This document shows, one piece after another, positions 15,239 to 24,471 of a stretch of 64,000 bases of DNA. The number at the start of each line of letters is the position of its first letter. Position 1 is the stretch's first letter. Location of the stretch: positions 186,001-250,000 of the forward strand of contig JBPOGA010000003.1 of assembly GCA_051252415.1 (NCBI GenBank), read 5' to 3'. The DNA comes from JBPOFY01 sp051252415. Lineage in GTDB: Bacteria; Verrucomicrobiota; Verrucomicrobiia; Opitutales; Coraliomargaritaceae. The notes beneath the pieces were generated by a model. That model was given only the letters and a program-made list of their open reading frames with translations. It did no database searches and had not been told where the DNA came from. The position numbers and the translations under genes were made by a program.

Positions 15239-17833
15239 ATGGATAAAATTTCCTCTAATTTTTCGGCTGAAACTTCTAATGCTTTGATCGAGAGTCTCTA
15301 TAAGGCTCCTGTTGAACGGCATGTTCTGTCGAATGGTTTAACTTTGGTGCACCGCCCTGACTTCTCAAGTGAGGTGGTATCCGTCCAGGTGTGGGTGAAA
15401 ACCGGAAGCATACATGAGGATACATTGCTAGGCTCTGGGCTTTCGCATTATTTAGAACACATGCTATTTAAGGGGACTAGTCGGCGTGATGGTAAGTCGA
15501 TTAGTCGCGAAGTGCATGCGATGGGGGGTAGTATTAACGCCTATACGACTTTTGACCGCACAGTGTATTATATTGATGCTCCCTCGGCAGCATTTGCTGA
15601 GATCGTCGATGTCTTGTCTGATATTGTGCTGCATTCGACGCTTCCTGAAGAAGAGGTGCATAAGGAGCGGGATGTGATTTTGAGAGAGATTGACATGGGC
15701 TTGGATGATCCTGATCGGCAGTTGAGTCAGGCATTGTTTCGGACTGCTTTTCAGAGACACCCATATCGTGAGCCAGTTATCGGACATAGAGCGCTGTATG
15801 AGGGAGTTACCGCCGAGGAGCTGCGAACATATTACAAAGCCCGCTATGTGCCCAATAATATGGTGGTTTCAGTTGTTGGGGCAATTGATCCAGCGACTTG
15901 TCAAGAAGCTGTGGAATCTAAGTTCGGTTCAGTGCCGCGTGGGCGATTGGCTCCCGTGAAAATCGAAGAAGAGCCAGTTCAATTGTCAGCGCGACGTGAA
16001 GATATAGTTGGCGACTATAATATTTTTCGTGGTGGCCTTGGTTTTAAGGTGCCGCATTTAAGTCATCCCGATTCACCAAAGCTAGATGCGTTGGCGCTCG
16101 CTTTGGGCGGTGGTGAAAGCTCGGTTCTGTGGGAGCAGTTACGCAATAAGCAAAAGCTAGTGCATTACATCGATTGCCGAAACTGGAATCCTGGAGCGGA
16201 GGGCCTATTCTGGGTTTCGTATGTGTGTGATCCAGATAAGCAAGCTGTAGTAGAAGCCGCGATCCTGCAGGTCATAGGTTCCGTTGTAGAGCTTGGGTTT
16301 AGTGAGGACGTTGTAGAGAAGGCGCGCCGCCAAGCGTTGAGTGCTGAAATCAATGGTCGCAAGACTATGAGTGGACAGGCTTCACGACTTGGTTTGGGTG
16401 AACTCGTTATTGGCGATATTTATTATGGGCGGCGTTACTTGAAGCGCCTGCAAAAGGTTCGTCCTGAGGATCTTCAATCAGTTGCTTTGCGCTATTTGGT
16501 GGAAGACACCATGTCTTCAGTGACTATCGGTCCAAGGTCAGATACAGGCGAATTCTCAAGCGAGGCTGTCCAGCAGTTGACGCCCGACCCGTTTGAATTG
16601 GTGACTTTCAACAATGGCGCGCGCCTGTTACTGCAACAGGACCAGCGTTTACCAAAAGTGCACCTACGTTGTGTGATGTTGGGTGGTCCGCTGTATGAGC
16701 CAGAGGGGCAGCGCGGGGTTTCGGCGCTTTTGGCTGAGCTTCTGACTAAGGACACCGATACGCGCAGCGCGGAAGAGATCTCTACGCTCGTAGAAAGTAT
16801 TGGGGGGAGCTTCTCTGGATCTGGCGGTAATAATACCGTGACCTTCTCAATGGAGGTCTTGCCATCCGATCTGCCGATAGCGATTGATTTAGTCAGTGAT
16901 GCGCTCACATGTCCTCGTTTTGAGACAGCCACGTATAATACAGAGCGAGAAGCTCAGGTAGCTAGTTTGAAGGAAGAGGACGATGAGATTTTGGACTATG
17001 GTTTTCGTAAGCTGCGTGAGCGCTTCTATGGGGCACATCCTTTTGGGATCGGCTCCGATGGTCGTGTCGAAGACTTAGAGCAACTGACATGTGATGATGT
17101 CGTCACTCATTACCAGTCATTGGTGAAAGCTTCGAATGTCGTGCTCTCCGTGTGTGGCGATTTCGAGCGAGATAGTTTGATTGAGTCGATTCGGCCGTTC
17201 ATGGAGTCGGGATTGCCTGTTGGTGACATTGCTCCGTGTGAGGCGCCGACATATACGGGGCCAGTTAATTTCGAAGATGTCTTTGAGCCGATGGATCGAG
17301 AGCAGGCAGTAGTCTTACATGCTTTCCCTGACGTGGGTGTGCAGCACGACGATTATATTGTCGGTGAGATGTTGAATGAGCTGTTTAGTGGTATGTCTAG
17401 TCGTCTGTTTGAGCGTGTGCGTGAAGATAAAGGCATGGCTTATTATGTTGGTTCTACGCGAATCGTTGGACTGCAAGCATCCATGTTTGTCTTTTATGCG
17501 GGCACGCACCCTGATCAAGCGAGTGAAGTAGTTAAGGAAATTAACGGTGAAATCGCGCGTGTAGCTGCGGGCGATGTCTTGGAGGAGGAACTTCAGCGCT
17601 GCCGAACCCGACTTAAGGCGGCGCGTCCGATGGGGCGTCAAACGATTGGCGCGCGCGCGATGCACGCGGCGATTCAGTTAAGCTATGGCTTACCGATTGA
17701 TGACGATGTGGCACATGCCGCCCGTTTAGATGCAATCGGTGCTGCTGAGCTAGCGGCGTTCGTTAGTGAGCACTTTGTCGAAGCACGTGGACTACGTATG
17801 ATCGTGGGGCCAAATGCTGCGTCACGGGCGTAA
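15239..17833 (+). CDS. Zinc peptidase M16 family, two-domain (pitrilysin-like)
   Basis: 864 residues from the chosen ATG. The N-terminal unit has the inverted zinc motif HYLEH (His70, Glu73, His74) and the downstream glutamate helix EERDVILREIDM-like segment. The C-terminal unit lacks HxxEH (SALLAELLTKDT at that place) but keeps the R/Y substrate-binding stretch SSRLFERVREDKGMAYYVGS. This is the standard active-plus-inactive arrangement of single-chain M16 proteases. Probably degrades peptides in cytoplasm or periplasm; no clear signal peptide. Upstream in-frame TTG (15176) and ATG (15200, 15212) starts are possible; the ATG at 15239 fits the family N-terminus best. Confidence 0.9.
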   Translation: MDKISSNFSAETSNALIESLYKAPVERHVLSNGLTLVHRPDFSSEVVSVQVWVKTGSIHEDTLLGSGLSHYLEHMLFKGTSRRDGKSISREVHAMGGSINAYTTFDRTVYYIDAPSAAFAEIVDVLSDIVLHSTLPEEEVHKERDVILREIDMGLDDPDRQLSQALFRTAFQRHPYREPVIGHRALYEGVTAEELRTYYKARYVPNNMVVSVVGAIDPATCQEAVESKFGSVPRGRLAPVKIEEEPVQLSARREDIVGDYNIFRGGLGFKVPHLSHPDSPKLDALALALGGGESSVLWEQLRNKQKLVHYIDCRNWNPGAEGLFWVSYVCDPDKQAVVEAAILQVIGSVVELGFSEDVVEKARRQALSAEINGRKTMSGQASRLGLGELVIGDIYYGRRYLKRLQKVRPEDLQSVALRYLVEDTMSSVTIGPRSDTGEFSSEAVQQLTPDPFELVTFNNGARLLLQQDQRLPKVHLRCVMLGGPLYEPEGQRGVSALLAELLTKDTDTRSAEEISTLVESIGGSFSGSGGNNTVTFSMEVLPSDLPIAIDLVSDALTCPRFETATYNTEREAQVASLKEEDDEILDYGFRKLRERFYGAHPFGIGSDGRVEDLEQLTCDDVVTHYQSLVKASNVVLSVCGDFERDSLIESIRPFMESGLPVGDIAPCEAPTYTGPVNFEDVFEPMDREQAVVLHAFPDVGVQHDDYIVGEMLNELFSGMSSRLFERVREDKGMAYYVGSTRIVGLQASMFVFYAGTHPDQASEVVKEINGEIARVAAGDVLEEELQRCRTRLKAARPMGRQTIGARAMHAAIQLSYGLPIDDDVAHAARLDAIGAAELAAFVSEHFVEARGLRMIVGPNAASRA

Positions 17834-17848
17834 GTTGAGCGGACCACG

Positions 17849-17876
17849 AAAAAGGCGCAGCAAATATGCTGCGCCT
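17849..17876 (-). terminator. Rho-independent terminator of the AP2-domain gene
   Basis: AGGCGCAGCA and TGCTGCGCCT pair as a 10-bp perfect stem with an AATA loop; the T-run is on the minus strand, pointing away from the gene that ends at 17901. It may also stop the convergent peptidase transcript. Confidence 0.85.
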
Positions 17877-17900
17877 CGTAGAATGGTTGGTTTTTAACGC

Positions 17901-18392
17901 TTACGCTTGGCGTGCGCGCTTCTGAACACTGAGTTTTTTGTAGAAGCCCGGGCCGTGGATTTCGCGCATCATTTTGCGGCGATGATCGACTGCTAGCTTG
18001 AATGCTTTCTTTTCGCCATATTTTTTGATGGAGAAGGACGTGCATTTTTGCGTGCCTGGTTCTGGGCGCCAGCTTACGGAGTAACACTCGTGCTTGGTGC
18101 CGTTTGGGCCAATTTTAGTTGTGCGAGAAACGCCTAATTCACCGGTCTTGTTGCGAGAGTCGGAAACGACAATGCGACGCTGACGTGGCTTTTTAGGGAT
18201 TTGCTCAAGCTCTTCGTTTAGCTCATCGCGGTATGTTTTAGCTAGCTTTTGGGCTTTGCCTTTACCGCCGGATTTGCGGTCGCTGAAGAGTTTTGAGTAA
18301 GTTTTGCCGTTGCGGTAGCCGCGAACGAACCATCCATGAGTCGAGCCGGAATCAATCCGGCTGATGCCTTTATTTGCTTTGGAACGTGCCAT
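17901..18392 (-). CDS. AP2-domain-like DNA-binding protein (two degenerate repeats)
   Basis: 163 residues, strongly basic. The segment GVSRTTKIGPNGTKHECYSV, then SWRPEPG...TSFSIKKYGEKKAFKLAVDHRRK, has the spacing of AP2/ERF-type three-stranded sheet plus helix. The N-terminal half (GISRIDSGSTHGWFVRGYRN ... YSKLFSDRKSGGKGKAQKLAKTYRDEL) looks like a second, more diverged unit. Bacterial AP2 domains are best known in homing nucleases and in some transcription-factor-like proteins; no nuclease motif is seen here. Monocistronic with its own terminator. Likely nucleic-acid binding; target unknown. Confidence 0.65.
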   Translation of the reverse strand: MARSKANKGISRIDSGSTHGWFVRGYRNGKTYSKLFSDRKSGGKGKAQKLAKTYRDELNEELEQIPKKPRQRRIVVSDSRNKTGELGVSRTTKIGPNGTKHECYSVSWRPEPGTQKCTSFSIKKYGEKKAFKLAVDHRRKMMREIHGPGFYKKLSVQKRARQA

Positions 18393-18616
18393 AATCTAGG
18401 TAGGGTGTGATTATAATTAGTATTTAATAGAAGACAAATGAGGAGAATCCTCGTTGTCATCGGCCTGTAACGTAATGAGCATTAGTGAGTATTCAAGCTC
18501 TTACGCTATTTAGTTTACGTTTTTAAGTGATTTTCTAAATGGTTTGGAGATTTCGATTGTTGTTTTGTATACATTTGTGTTTTGCCAGCGTGGGTGGGAG
18601 TTGAATACTGCATATT

Positions 18617-19258
18617 ATGTCTGATTCTCTAACTGTAAAAATTTGCGGCCTTACTCGTGAGCAAGATGTCGCTGCAGCGGCTAGGCTGGGCGCTGATTTG
18701 TTTGGCTTTATTACATATGAGAAGTCCCCTCGTGCTGTAGAGCTGAGTCAATTAGCTCAATTGACTGAATCCATACCCCAAGGGCAGCGCGTTGTGGTCG
18801 ATGTAGCTCCAACTATGGAGAAATTGCAGCAATGCTTGAAGCTAGGGTTTAATTTTTTCCAGATTCACGCGGAAGTGACGACTTCAGTGGAGACTTTACA
18901 AGCATGGGCGAGTGCCGTGGGCACTGCTCGAATGTGGCTGGCTCCCCGGTTAAAGCCTGGAGAGGCATTCCCTGAGCACTTTTTGGATTTTGCAGACACT
19001 TTCTTAGTGGATACTTATTCCAAGAGTCAGGTTGGTGGCACGGGGCAGACGGGTGATTGGGGGAATTTTGCAATATTGAGGAAGCAGTACCCCCAGAAGC
19101 AATGGATTTTGGCGGGTGGATTGAGTCCTGCTAACATCGGTGAGGCCATTGCACAGACGAGTGCAGATCATCTCGATGTGAATAGCGGAGTGGAACGTGC
19201 GCCAGGTATAAAGGACAGCGAGAAGCTCATCGCACTGTTTCGTGCTTTGGGGAGGTAG
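18617..19258 (+). CDS. trpF: Phosphoribosylanthranilate isomerase
   Basis: 213 residues, TIM-barrel. KICGLTREQDVAAAARLGAD carries the catalytic cysteine; FLVDTYSKSQVGGTGQTGDW contains the catalytic aspartate and phosphate-binding loop; LDVNSGVERAPGIKD is the C-terminal phosphate loop. It catalyses the third step of tryptophan synthesis, PRA to CdRP. No other trp gene is adjacent, so it is not in a trp operon here. Confidence 0.95.
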   Translation: MSDSLTVKICGLTREQDVAAAARLGADLFGFITYEKSPRAVELSQLAQLTESIPQGQRVVVDVAPTMEKLQQCLKLGFNFFQIHAEVTTSVETLQAWASAVGTARMWLAPRLKPGEAFPEHFLDFADTFLVDTYSKSQVGGTGQTGDWGNFAILRKQYPQKQWILAGGLSPANIGEAIAQTSADHLDVNSGVERAPGIKDSEKLIALFRALGR

Positions 19259-19268
19259 TCTCAGGTGG

Positions 19269-19955
19269 CTACATTTCGCTTACGTAAGACACGAGTGTGT
19301 CGCATAGCTTAAGCTGTTTCTCAGTGGTGAGGCTTGGCTCGGACAAGCGTTCTAGTAATTCAGAAATCTTGGGCGATCGGTTTAGATTAGTGAGGCCGAT
19401 TAACTTATGTAATGACGCTTGGATTTTCAGTAACGACTGCTCATTAATCGCGGCATGCAGCTTCTTTAGTTCTTTTAGTAAGAATTCGCGATAACGTGTT
19501 GCGAGGGCATCTGCCGCTTCAGGCTTACTATCTGCCAGGTAGCTTAATAGACTGCCAGTATGGCTTGGGACTGATGGTAGTTTATTATTCTCCTTCGGGC
19601 GAATAATTTTAGAGAGCTTGGCAGTATCTAGGGGCTTCTCGACAAAGTGGTGGAATCCGAGTAACAGGCACTTTGTTTTAATTTCTGGAGTGGTATCAGC
19701 GCTTAATGCAATAAATGTCGGACCCCGTTTCGGCTTGTTGCGAAGGTATTCAGTGATGACTTCAAACCCGCTTTTATTCGGCATGTTAATATCCAGAATT
19801 ACGATGTCGAAGGTTTCAGACTCTAAGCGCTCGATTGCCTTGTTTCCATCCTCAGCTTCTACAATGCACGCCCCTAGCTTAGTTAAGAGATCCTTGTTGA
19901 CGTAGCGATTGAAGTAAATGTCGTCGGCAATGAGTATTCGTTTACCTGTTAGCAT
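19269..19955 (-). CDS. Response regulator with C-terminal Hpt-like domain
   Basis: 228 residues. Residues 5-120 are a CheY-type receiver with phosphoacceptor Asp55 (IVILDINMPN), acidic pair Asp11-Asp12 and Lys107 (VEKPLD). Residues about 135-225 form a helical domain with His183 in ASLHKLIGLTNL, resembling a histidine phosphotransfer motif. A receiver fused to Hpt suggests a phosphorelay intermediate split from its kinase. It ends just after trpF (convergent) and is divergent from the NarL-type regulator at 20100. No cognate kinase is nearby. Confidence 0.8.
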   Translation of the reverse strand: MLTGKRILIADDIYFNRYVNKDLLTKLGACIVEAEDGNKAIERLESETFDIVILDINMPNKSGFEVITEYLRNKPKRGPTFIALSADTTPEIKTKCLLLGFHHFVEKPLDTAKLSKIIRPKENNKLPSVPSHTGSLLSYLADSKPEAADALATRYREFLLKELKKLHAAINEQSLLKIQASLHKLIGLTNLNRSPKISELLERLSEPSLTTEKQLKLCDTLVSYVSEM

Positions 19956-20099
19956 CAGTATATTTTGTGGGTAATTCTTTGAACTAAATAATCTAGAATA
20001 TAACCTATATTATATGCGACTATTTAAAAGCGGGTAATCAATGTGTTTTGCGTGGCAATAGATCTCGCTAAGTGGAGTCATTGTATTCTATAAAAAATC

Positions 20100-20768
20100 A
20101 TGAAAGCGTTGATCGTTGAAGATGAGGAGATGGTTCGAGAGTTACTTGCGAGTATACTCGTTCGTGAGTTCGAATTTACCGAAGTTGTTGAAGCTGGGGA
20201 TGGGCAAACTGGTTGGGAAATGTTTAGTGAGCAGCCCTTTGACTTTGTAGTTTTAGACTTAATGTTGCCGAAAGTCGATGGACTTACTTTGGCTCGCCAG
20301 ATGTTGGTAGCGGCACCTGGAGCACGTATTTTGGCGCTATCCAGTGAATGTGATGATTACTCAGTTCGAGAGGTGAACCGCGCTGGAGTATTAGGCTTCG
20401 TGGATAAGCGTGAGATGACCTTTGAGGTTTTGTTTGCCGCATTTAATGAGGTGTCTGCTGGGCATGTGTATTACTCGGTCAATGCGCAGAATATCATTAC
20501 CAAACTTTGGGAGGACCCAGACGCATATTATAAGATTCTGTCGGATCGAGAGCTTCAGATTATTCGATTGATCGCACAGGGAAACACTCAAGAAGAGATC
20601 GGGGATGATTTAGGTATCAGTGCGTTTACGGTGCGTCGGCATAAGCACAATTCGATGAAGAAATTAGACCTAAAAGATGAGGCGAGTTTGTTACGCTACG
20701 CCTTGGAAAAGGGTATCGTGAAACACAAGGGTGGGCTAGATTGGACAGATCCGCCATTTGCGAAATAG
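20100..20768 (+). CDS. NarL/FixJ-type response regulator
   Basis: 222 residues. N-terminal receiver with Asp53 (VVLDLMLPKVDG) and C-terminal LuxR-type helix-turn-helix (LSDRELQIIRLIAQGNTQEE, then ISAFTVRRHKHNSMKKL, about 150-205). Phosphorylation probably promotes dimerisation and DNA binding. It is transcribed divergently from the receiver-Hpt gene and closed by a strong terminator. The adjacency suggests the two may belong to one relay; that is inference. Confidence 0.9.
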   Translation: MKALIVEDEEMVRELLASILVREFEFTEVVEAGDGQTGWEMFSEQPFDFVVLDLMLPKVDGLTLARQMLVAAPGARILALSSECDDYSVREVNRAGVLGFVDKREMTFEVLFAAFNEVSAGHVYYSVNAQNIITKLWEDPDAYYKILSDRELQIIRLIAQGNTQEEIGDDLGISAFTVRRHKHNSMKKLDLKDEASLLRYALEKGIVKHKGGLDWTDPPFAK

Positions 20769-20784
20769 GGCATCGATACATATA

Positions 20785-20819
20785 AAAAAGGCACTACCCA
20801 ATATGAGTAGTGCCTTTTT
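20785..20819. terminator. Bidirectional rho-independent terminator
   Basis: AAAAAGGCACTAC pairs with GTAGTGCCTTTTT around a 9-nt loop. A-run and T-run flank both sides, so it can serve the response regulator (plus) and the PEPCK-like gene (minus). Confidence 0.9.
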
Positions 20820-20840
20820 GTTTAGAGTATTAACCTGTGC

Positions 20841-23800
20841 CTACAGCGGCTGACGGCCTAGTGTGCCCACGAGTGATTCCACGTATGTCTTCGAGCTGAC
20901 CGCTTCGAGTTGCTGCTTTGCATTCACGAGGCGGGATTCGATGCCGAGACGCTTCGCGACGCCAGTATGTGTGCTTTTTTTCAAGAAGCTCGTGAGGTAT
21001 TCAACGTGTTTTGTCCACGCAGCCTTATCGCCTTCTTGCTGGCTGATGAGACGCTCTTGATACCAATCGCTCTTGAGCATCGACTCGCGAGTGAAGAGCT
21101 CACGTATCTCTGGGTCTTGGAGTGTTTTACCTTCGTATTCACCATTCACCATTATATTGAGCAGTGCTTTCAGAGGTGGGCAGGCCTTATCGATGGAGCC
21201 GTCTTCGAAGTAGTTCTGAGCGGCTTGCTTGTGTGCAGCTTGGATGGTTTCCATGCCTACGATGAAGGTGTCCATGTCTTGAAGCTCAGGCTTGAGCATC
21301 TCTTCGCTGATCACGGTTTCGGGATTGTTGAAGACGCGGCCGAAGAAGATGCGCACGAATTTGGCTGTGATGCGGTAACCTAGTAGGCTTGCTTGCACAG
21401 TTTTACCTTCGTGTTCGAAGTCTTCGATTTTTTCAAGATAGCCATGCTCAATCATCCACTTTGGATCTGTCTCATGTTGTTTCATGCGGCACCAGATCTC
21501 TGGCACGAGAAGACTGATGTCATGATCCACGCGGACATTAGGCCCGACATAGCCAGCCGCTGTAATGAAGGCTGGTTGCTCTGTCGCTAAGTAGGACACG
21601 AGTGCGTTGTTCATATCGTAGATTGGTAAGAGAGCGTTGAATGGGCCCTTTGTCAGGGCGCCTTCAGAACCCGCACCTGTGGTGGATGGAGACTTGCCTG
21701 TGATGCTTGCGATATACTCCATGAATAGCTCAGGAAGATCCATATGGTGAATCGGGCTGAATGTGCAGAGCGGTTTCACGCCCGATTCTGGCTCAGCTGG
21801 ATTGTTGCGGCGACCTGGGAGAATCGAAGTCACTGGGCGCAAGAGCGGTGACTGCGAATCTTGGCGACGGTAGAGGCGAGAGCTCATATCCGCGAGGTAG
21901 AGTCCGCGCTGGTCTCTCAAGTCTGGACGGACTTGGAGGTAACGAGGATTCTTGGTTGGCTTACCATCCACGATGCGCGGGTATGCGGGCGTGCAATAGT
22001 AGTCGCCGACTGGATTGTTCACGAAATTCGTGACCATATCCTGCATCGGCTGTGTATATTGACCAAAGCGGATTGCATCTTCGACTTCGTTTTTACCGTG
22101 CTCGGTATCGAGCGGTTCGTAGTTACTTAAGAAGCTGCCATCAGAGCTAAGGTCCTTCTCGGCCATGTGATCGTAGCCGCGAATAATCGCGTCGTCAGGG
22201 CGTTGGAAGAAGCGGTATTCGCAGTTATAAACAAACTTAGCGGATGGAGCATCCCAGTCGTTTGGCAAGCTCTTGATCGCGCTGGAAGGTGCCACAGTCG
22301 AGGCCGTGATGTCGTCTTCGAGCGAGATCTTAGTTGCAGGCATGAAGTCCTTGCGGAGTCCGAATGTGCGCCAAGAGCCGTCTTCGGTATAACCAATACG
22401 AAGATACTGTGTTAGCATTGGTTGCTCGCGGTAACGAAGGATATTACCCGGTTCACCATTGATAAGGTCCACGCTGAACCGATTGCGCCAATCATCGCCC
22501 CAACTCTCTTTGTAGAAGCGCTTAATAATCAAGACGAGTTCTTTGACGTGCTGTGGGATGCTTTTCAGCCATGTATTGTATTCATCGGTGTAGTCGCTCT
22601 TGGATGGTGTGAGCAACTTAATGACAGAACCTAGTGAACGCGCTTTTCCGAGGAGTGGGCGACCGGCATCTCGGTTAATGGATGTATTGCTGAAACGATT
22701 GCCGTATTCGTAGTTGATGATCTCTTCAGCTAAATCGAAGTCCTTTTGGAAGTCGCTCACGAATACTGGACCCGAAATAATCGCGTCTGTGATGGGCTTC
22801 GAAATCTCCGATTTACCACCACCAGAAACAGTGCTAGGCTTGTGGCAGACACGGCTTTCGGCAGTGTGGCCGACAAGACGCCAACGACGGCCTTGTGCAG
22901 GCTGCACCATTTGCACCTTATAGCCTGATGGTAAGACGTAAGTGCGTTTTGGTAGTAGCTTGATGGTTTGCTCTGCACCGTCTTTAGTCCATGTGATCGT
23001 CTGCTGATTCAGCTCGATACGAGAGTCCTCAGGGATGTAAAGGATGTCCTTGAAAGTGTTATCAATCGCGTAGCCCTCCGGTTGAATATCGATACGATCA
23101 GCGTAACGTTCGGCAACTCCTGCGAAGCTTTGATCCACCTCAGGGTAGTATTGGCTGAGTTGGAAATCTTCGCCAAGATCATAGCCTGTGAACGCAAGAG
23201 CGCCACCTGCGTGTTCTTCTTCGGCTAGGCCATGCAAGTTGGCGGAGAAACCGATCTGTGTCTTCACTTCCTTTTTGCAGTAGCCGAAATAGTTATCCGC
23301 AATGGCAGTTATCACGACACCTGACTCATTGCGGCAAGTGATCTTGAAGGCGCCACCATCGTTGTATAGCTCGTCTTCTTTCTCCCAGCACATACCGTCG
23401 CGCTTTTGGCGCTCAGTTGCTTCGGAGATGTTTGGTAAGCCCAGTTCTTTCTTTGTAGTGCCCATCAAGTGTGGGGCAAGAATCACGCAACCGCTGGTGC
23501 CGGTCCAGTTTTCTGGAGCAAGGCCTGCATCGTTTTCTGCAATGAATGGGTCGCCCGCGTTACCGAAAATCGACTCAACGAAATCGAGGTTGCTGACCAT
23601 GTTGCCCGGTGCGAAGAAACGCACTTCCATGGTCTTTTCCTTAGTGAAGCCATCGACTTCAGGAACCACGACTGGTCGAAGTAGGAGGGAGACCCATGAC
23701 TTGGCTGGGTTTTCTTCGCTCGCGAGGAATGGTAGTGTAGTCAGTGAGTCTGGTGCAGTTGTAAGCGCCTTTTTAAAGAGGCGAGCTGCCGCTAATTTGG

Positions 23801-24296
23801 GCACTGCTTTCTTATCATTAGGAATGGGCAAGCCGCCTTCGGTGACGTGGAACACGCCTTTAGTTGTGCGGCGGTCGCTCTTCGGATTATGCAAGACACC
23901 TTGTTGAATGCGATAGGAGTCGATGATGTCGGAAGAGAAGTGGTCGCCTTTTGCGGGAAGTGACAGGGTGCGCGCTACGCCGTGACGATCGAGGATCAGC
24001 GTATTATGTGGCAGGTGAGGGAGTTCATCTATTTCCAGATCGCTGAAATACTCCATGATGAAGCCTTGGATGCGCTGGTCGCATGGTGGCAGGTAGTCAG
24101 CTAGAAGTCGTGATTTCTCTTGATAGCTTTCAAGTAGCGATTTGCCTAAGGTGAAAAATTCTGACCCAGAGACGTCGCCGTAGACGGGTTGGCCAATACT
24201 GACTAGCTTTAGATTAATATATTCGAGAAGGGATTTCTCGTCATATGAGCTGTCCGCTGTGTCTGGATGTAGTCCGAGTTGTGTTTTGAATTCCAT
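20841..24296 (-). CDS. Pyrophosphate-type phosphoenolpyruvate carboxykinase (probable)
   Basis: 1151 residues, the size of PPi-PEPCKs from Entamoeba and Propionibacterium (about 1130-1150) and twice that of ATP or GTP types. Recognisable family blocks are LHNPKSDRRTTKGVFHVTEG (about residues 135-155), VSNLDFVESIFGNAGDP, ATERQKRDGMCWEKEDELYN, ADNYFGYCKKEVKTQI, EEEHAGGA, and STVSGGGKSEISKPI with Lys495. The enzyme interconverts PEP, CO2 and phosphate with oxaloacetate and pyrophosphate, linking glycolysis to C4 acids without ATP. It is monocistronic with a shared terminator. The assignment rests on recalled block similarity, not on a search. The long antisense open frames over it are shadows. 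Confidence 0.75.
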   Translation of the reverse strand: MEFKTQLGLHPDTADSSYDEKSLLEYINLKLVSIGQPVYGDVSGSEFFTLGKSLLESYQEKSRLLADYLPPCDQRIQGFIMEYFSDLEIDELPHLPHNTLILDRHGVARTLSLPAKGDHFSSDIIDSYRIQQGVLHNPKSDRRTTKGVFHVTEGGLPIPNDKKAVPKLAAARLFKKALTTAPDSLTTLPFLASEENPAKSWVSLLLRPVVVPEVDGFTKEKTMEVRFFAPGNMVSNLDFVESIFGNAGDPFIAENDAGLAPENWTGTSGCVILAPHLMGTTKKELGLPNISEATERQKRDGMCWEKEDELYNDGGAFKITCRNESGVVITAIADNYFGYCKKEVKTQIGFSANLHGLAEEEHAGGALAFTGYDLGEDFQLSQYYPEVDQSFAGVAERYADRIDIQPEGYAIDNTFKDILYIPEDSRIELNQQTITWTKDGAEQTIKLLPKRTYVLPSGYKVQMVQPAQGRRWRLVGHTAESRVCHKPSTVSGGGKSEISKPITDAIISGPVFVSDFQKDFDLAEEIINYEYGNRFSNTSINRDAGRPLLGKARSLGSVIKLLTPSKSDYTDEYNTWLKSIPQHVKELVLIIKRFYKESWGDDWRNRFSVDLINGEPGNILRYREQPMLTQYLRIGYTEDGSWRTFGLRKDFMPATKISLEDDITASTVAPSSAIKSLPNDWDAPSAKFVYNCEYRFFQRPDDAIIRGYDHMAEKDLSSDGSFLSNYEPLDTEHGKNEVEDAIRFGQYTQPMQDMVTNFVNNPVGDYYCTPAYPRIVDGKPTKNPRYLQVRPDLRDQRGLYLADMSSRLYRRQDSQSPLLRPVTSILPGRRNNPAEPESGVKPLCTFSPIHHMDLPELFMEYIASITGKSPSTTGAGSEGALTKGPFNALLPIYDMNNALVSYLATEQPAFITAAGYVGPNVRVDHDISLLVPEIWCRMKQHETDPKWMIEHGYLEKIEDFEHEGKTVQASLLGYRITAKFVRIFFGRVFNNPETVISEEMLKPELQDMDTFIVGMETIQAAHKQAAQNYFEDGSIDKACPPLKALLNIMVNGEYEGKTLQDPEIRELFTRESMLKSDWYQERLISQQEGDKAAWTKHVEYLTSFLKKSTHTGVAKRLGIESRLVNAKQQLEAVSSKTYVESLVGTLGRQPL

Positions 24297-24471
24297 AAGG
24301 ATTAGTTTCGATTTTATTTATTAGTTCCCTATCACACTAGTCCGTTGAATAGTGAACAGTCCTTGCGCGATTGGAAATACATGTTAATAAGGCGAGCTTA
24401 TCTAAAGTCGATTTGATATTAGTTTGTTTAAATTTATGGTGGGTTTTCTTTGAGTTGAAAATGGCGCAGGT

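Noticed and set aside
20910..23907. Many long antisense open frames across the PEPCK-like gene
   Set aside because: The 1151-codon frame shows clear family blocks; the antisense frames are fragmented and featureless.
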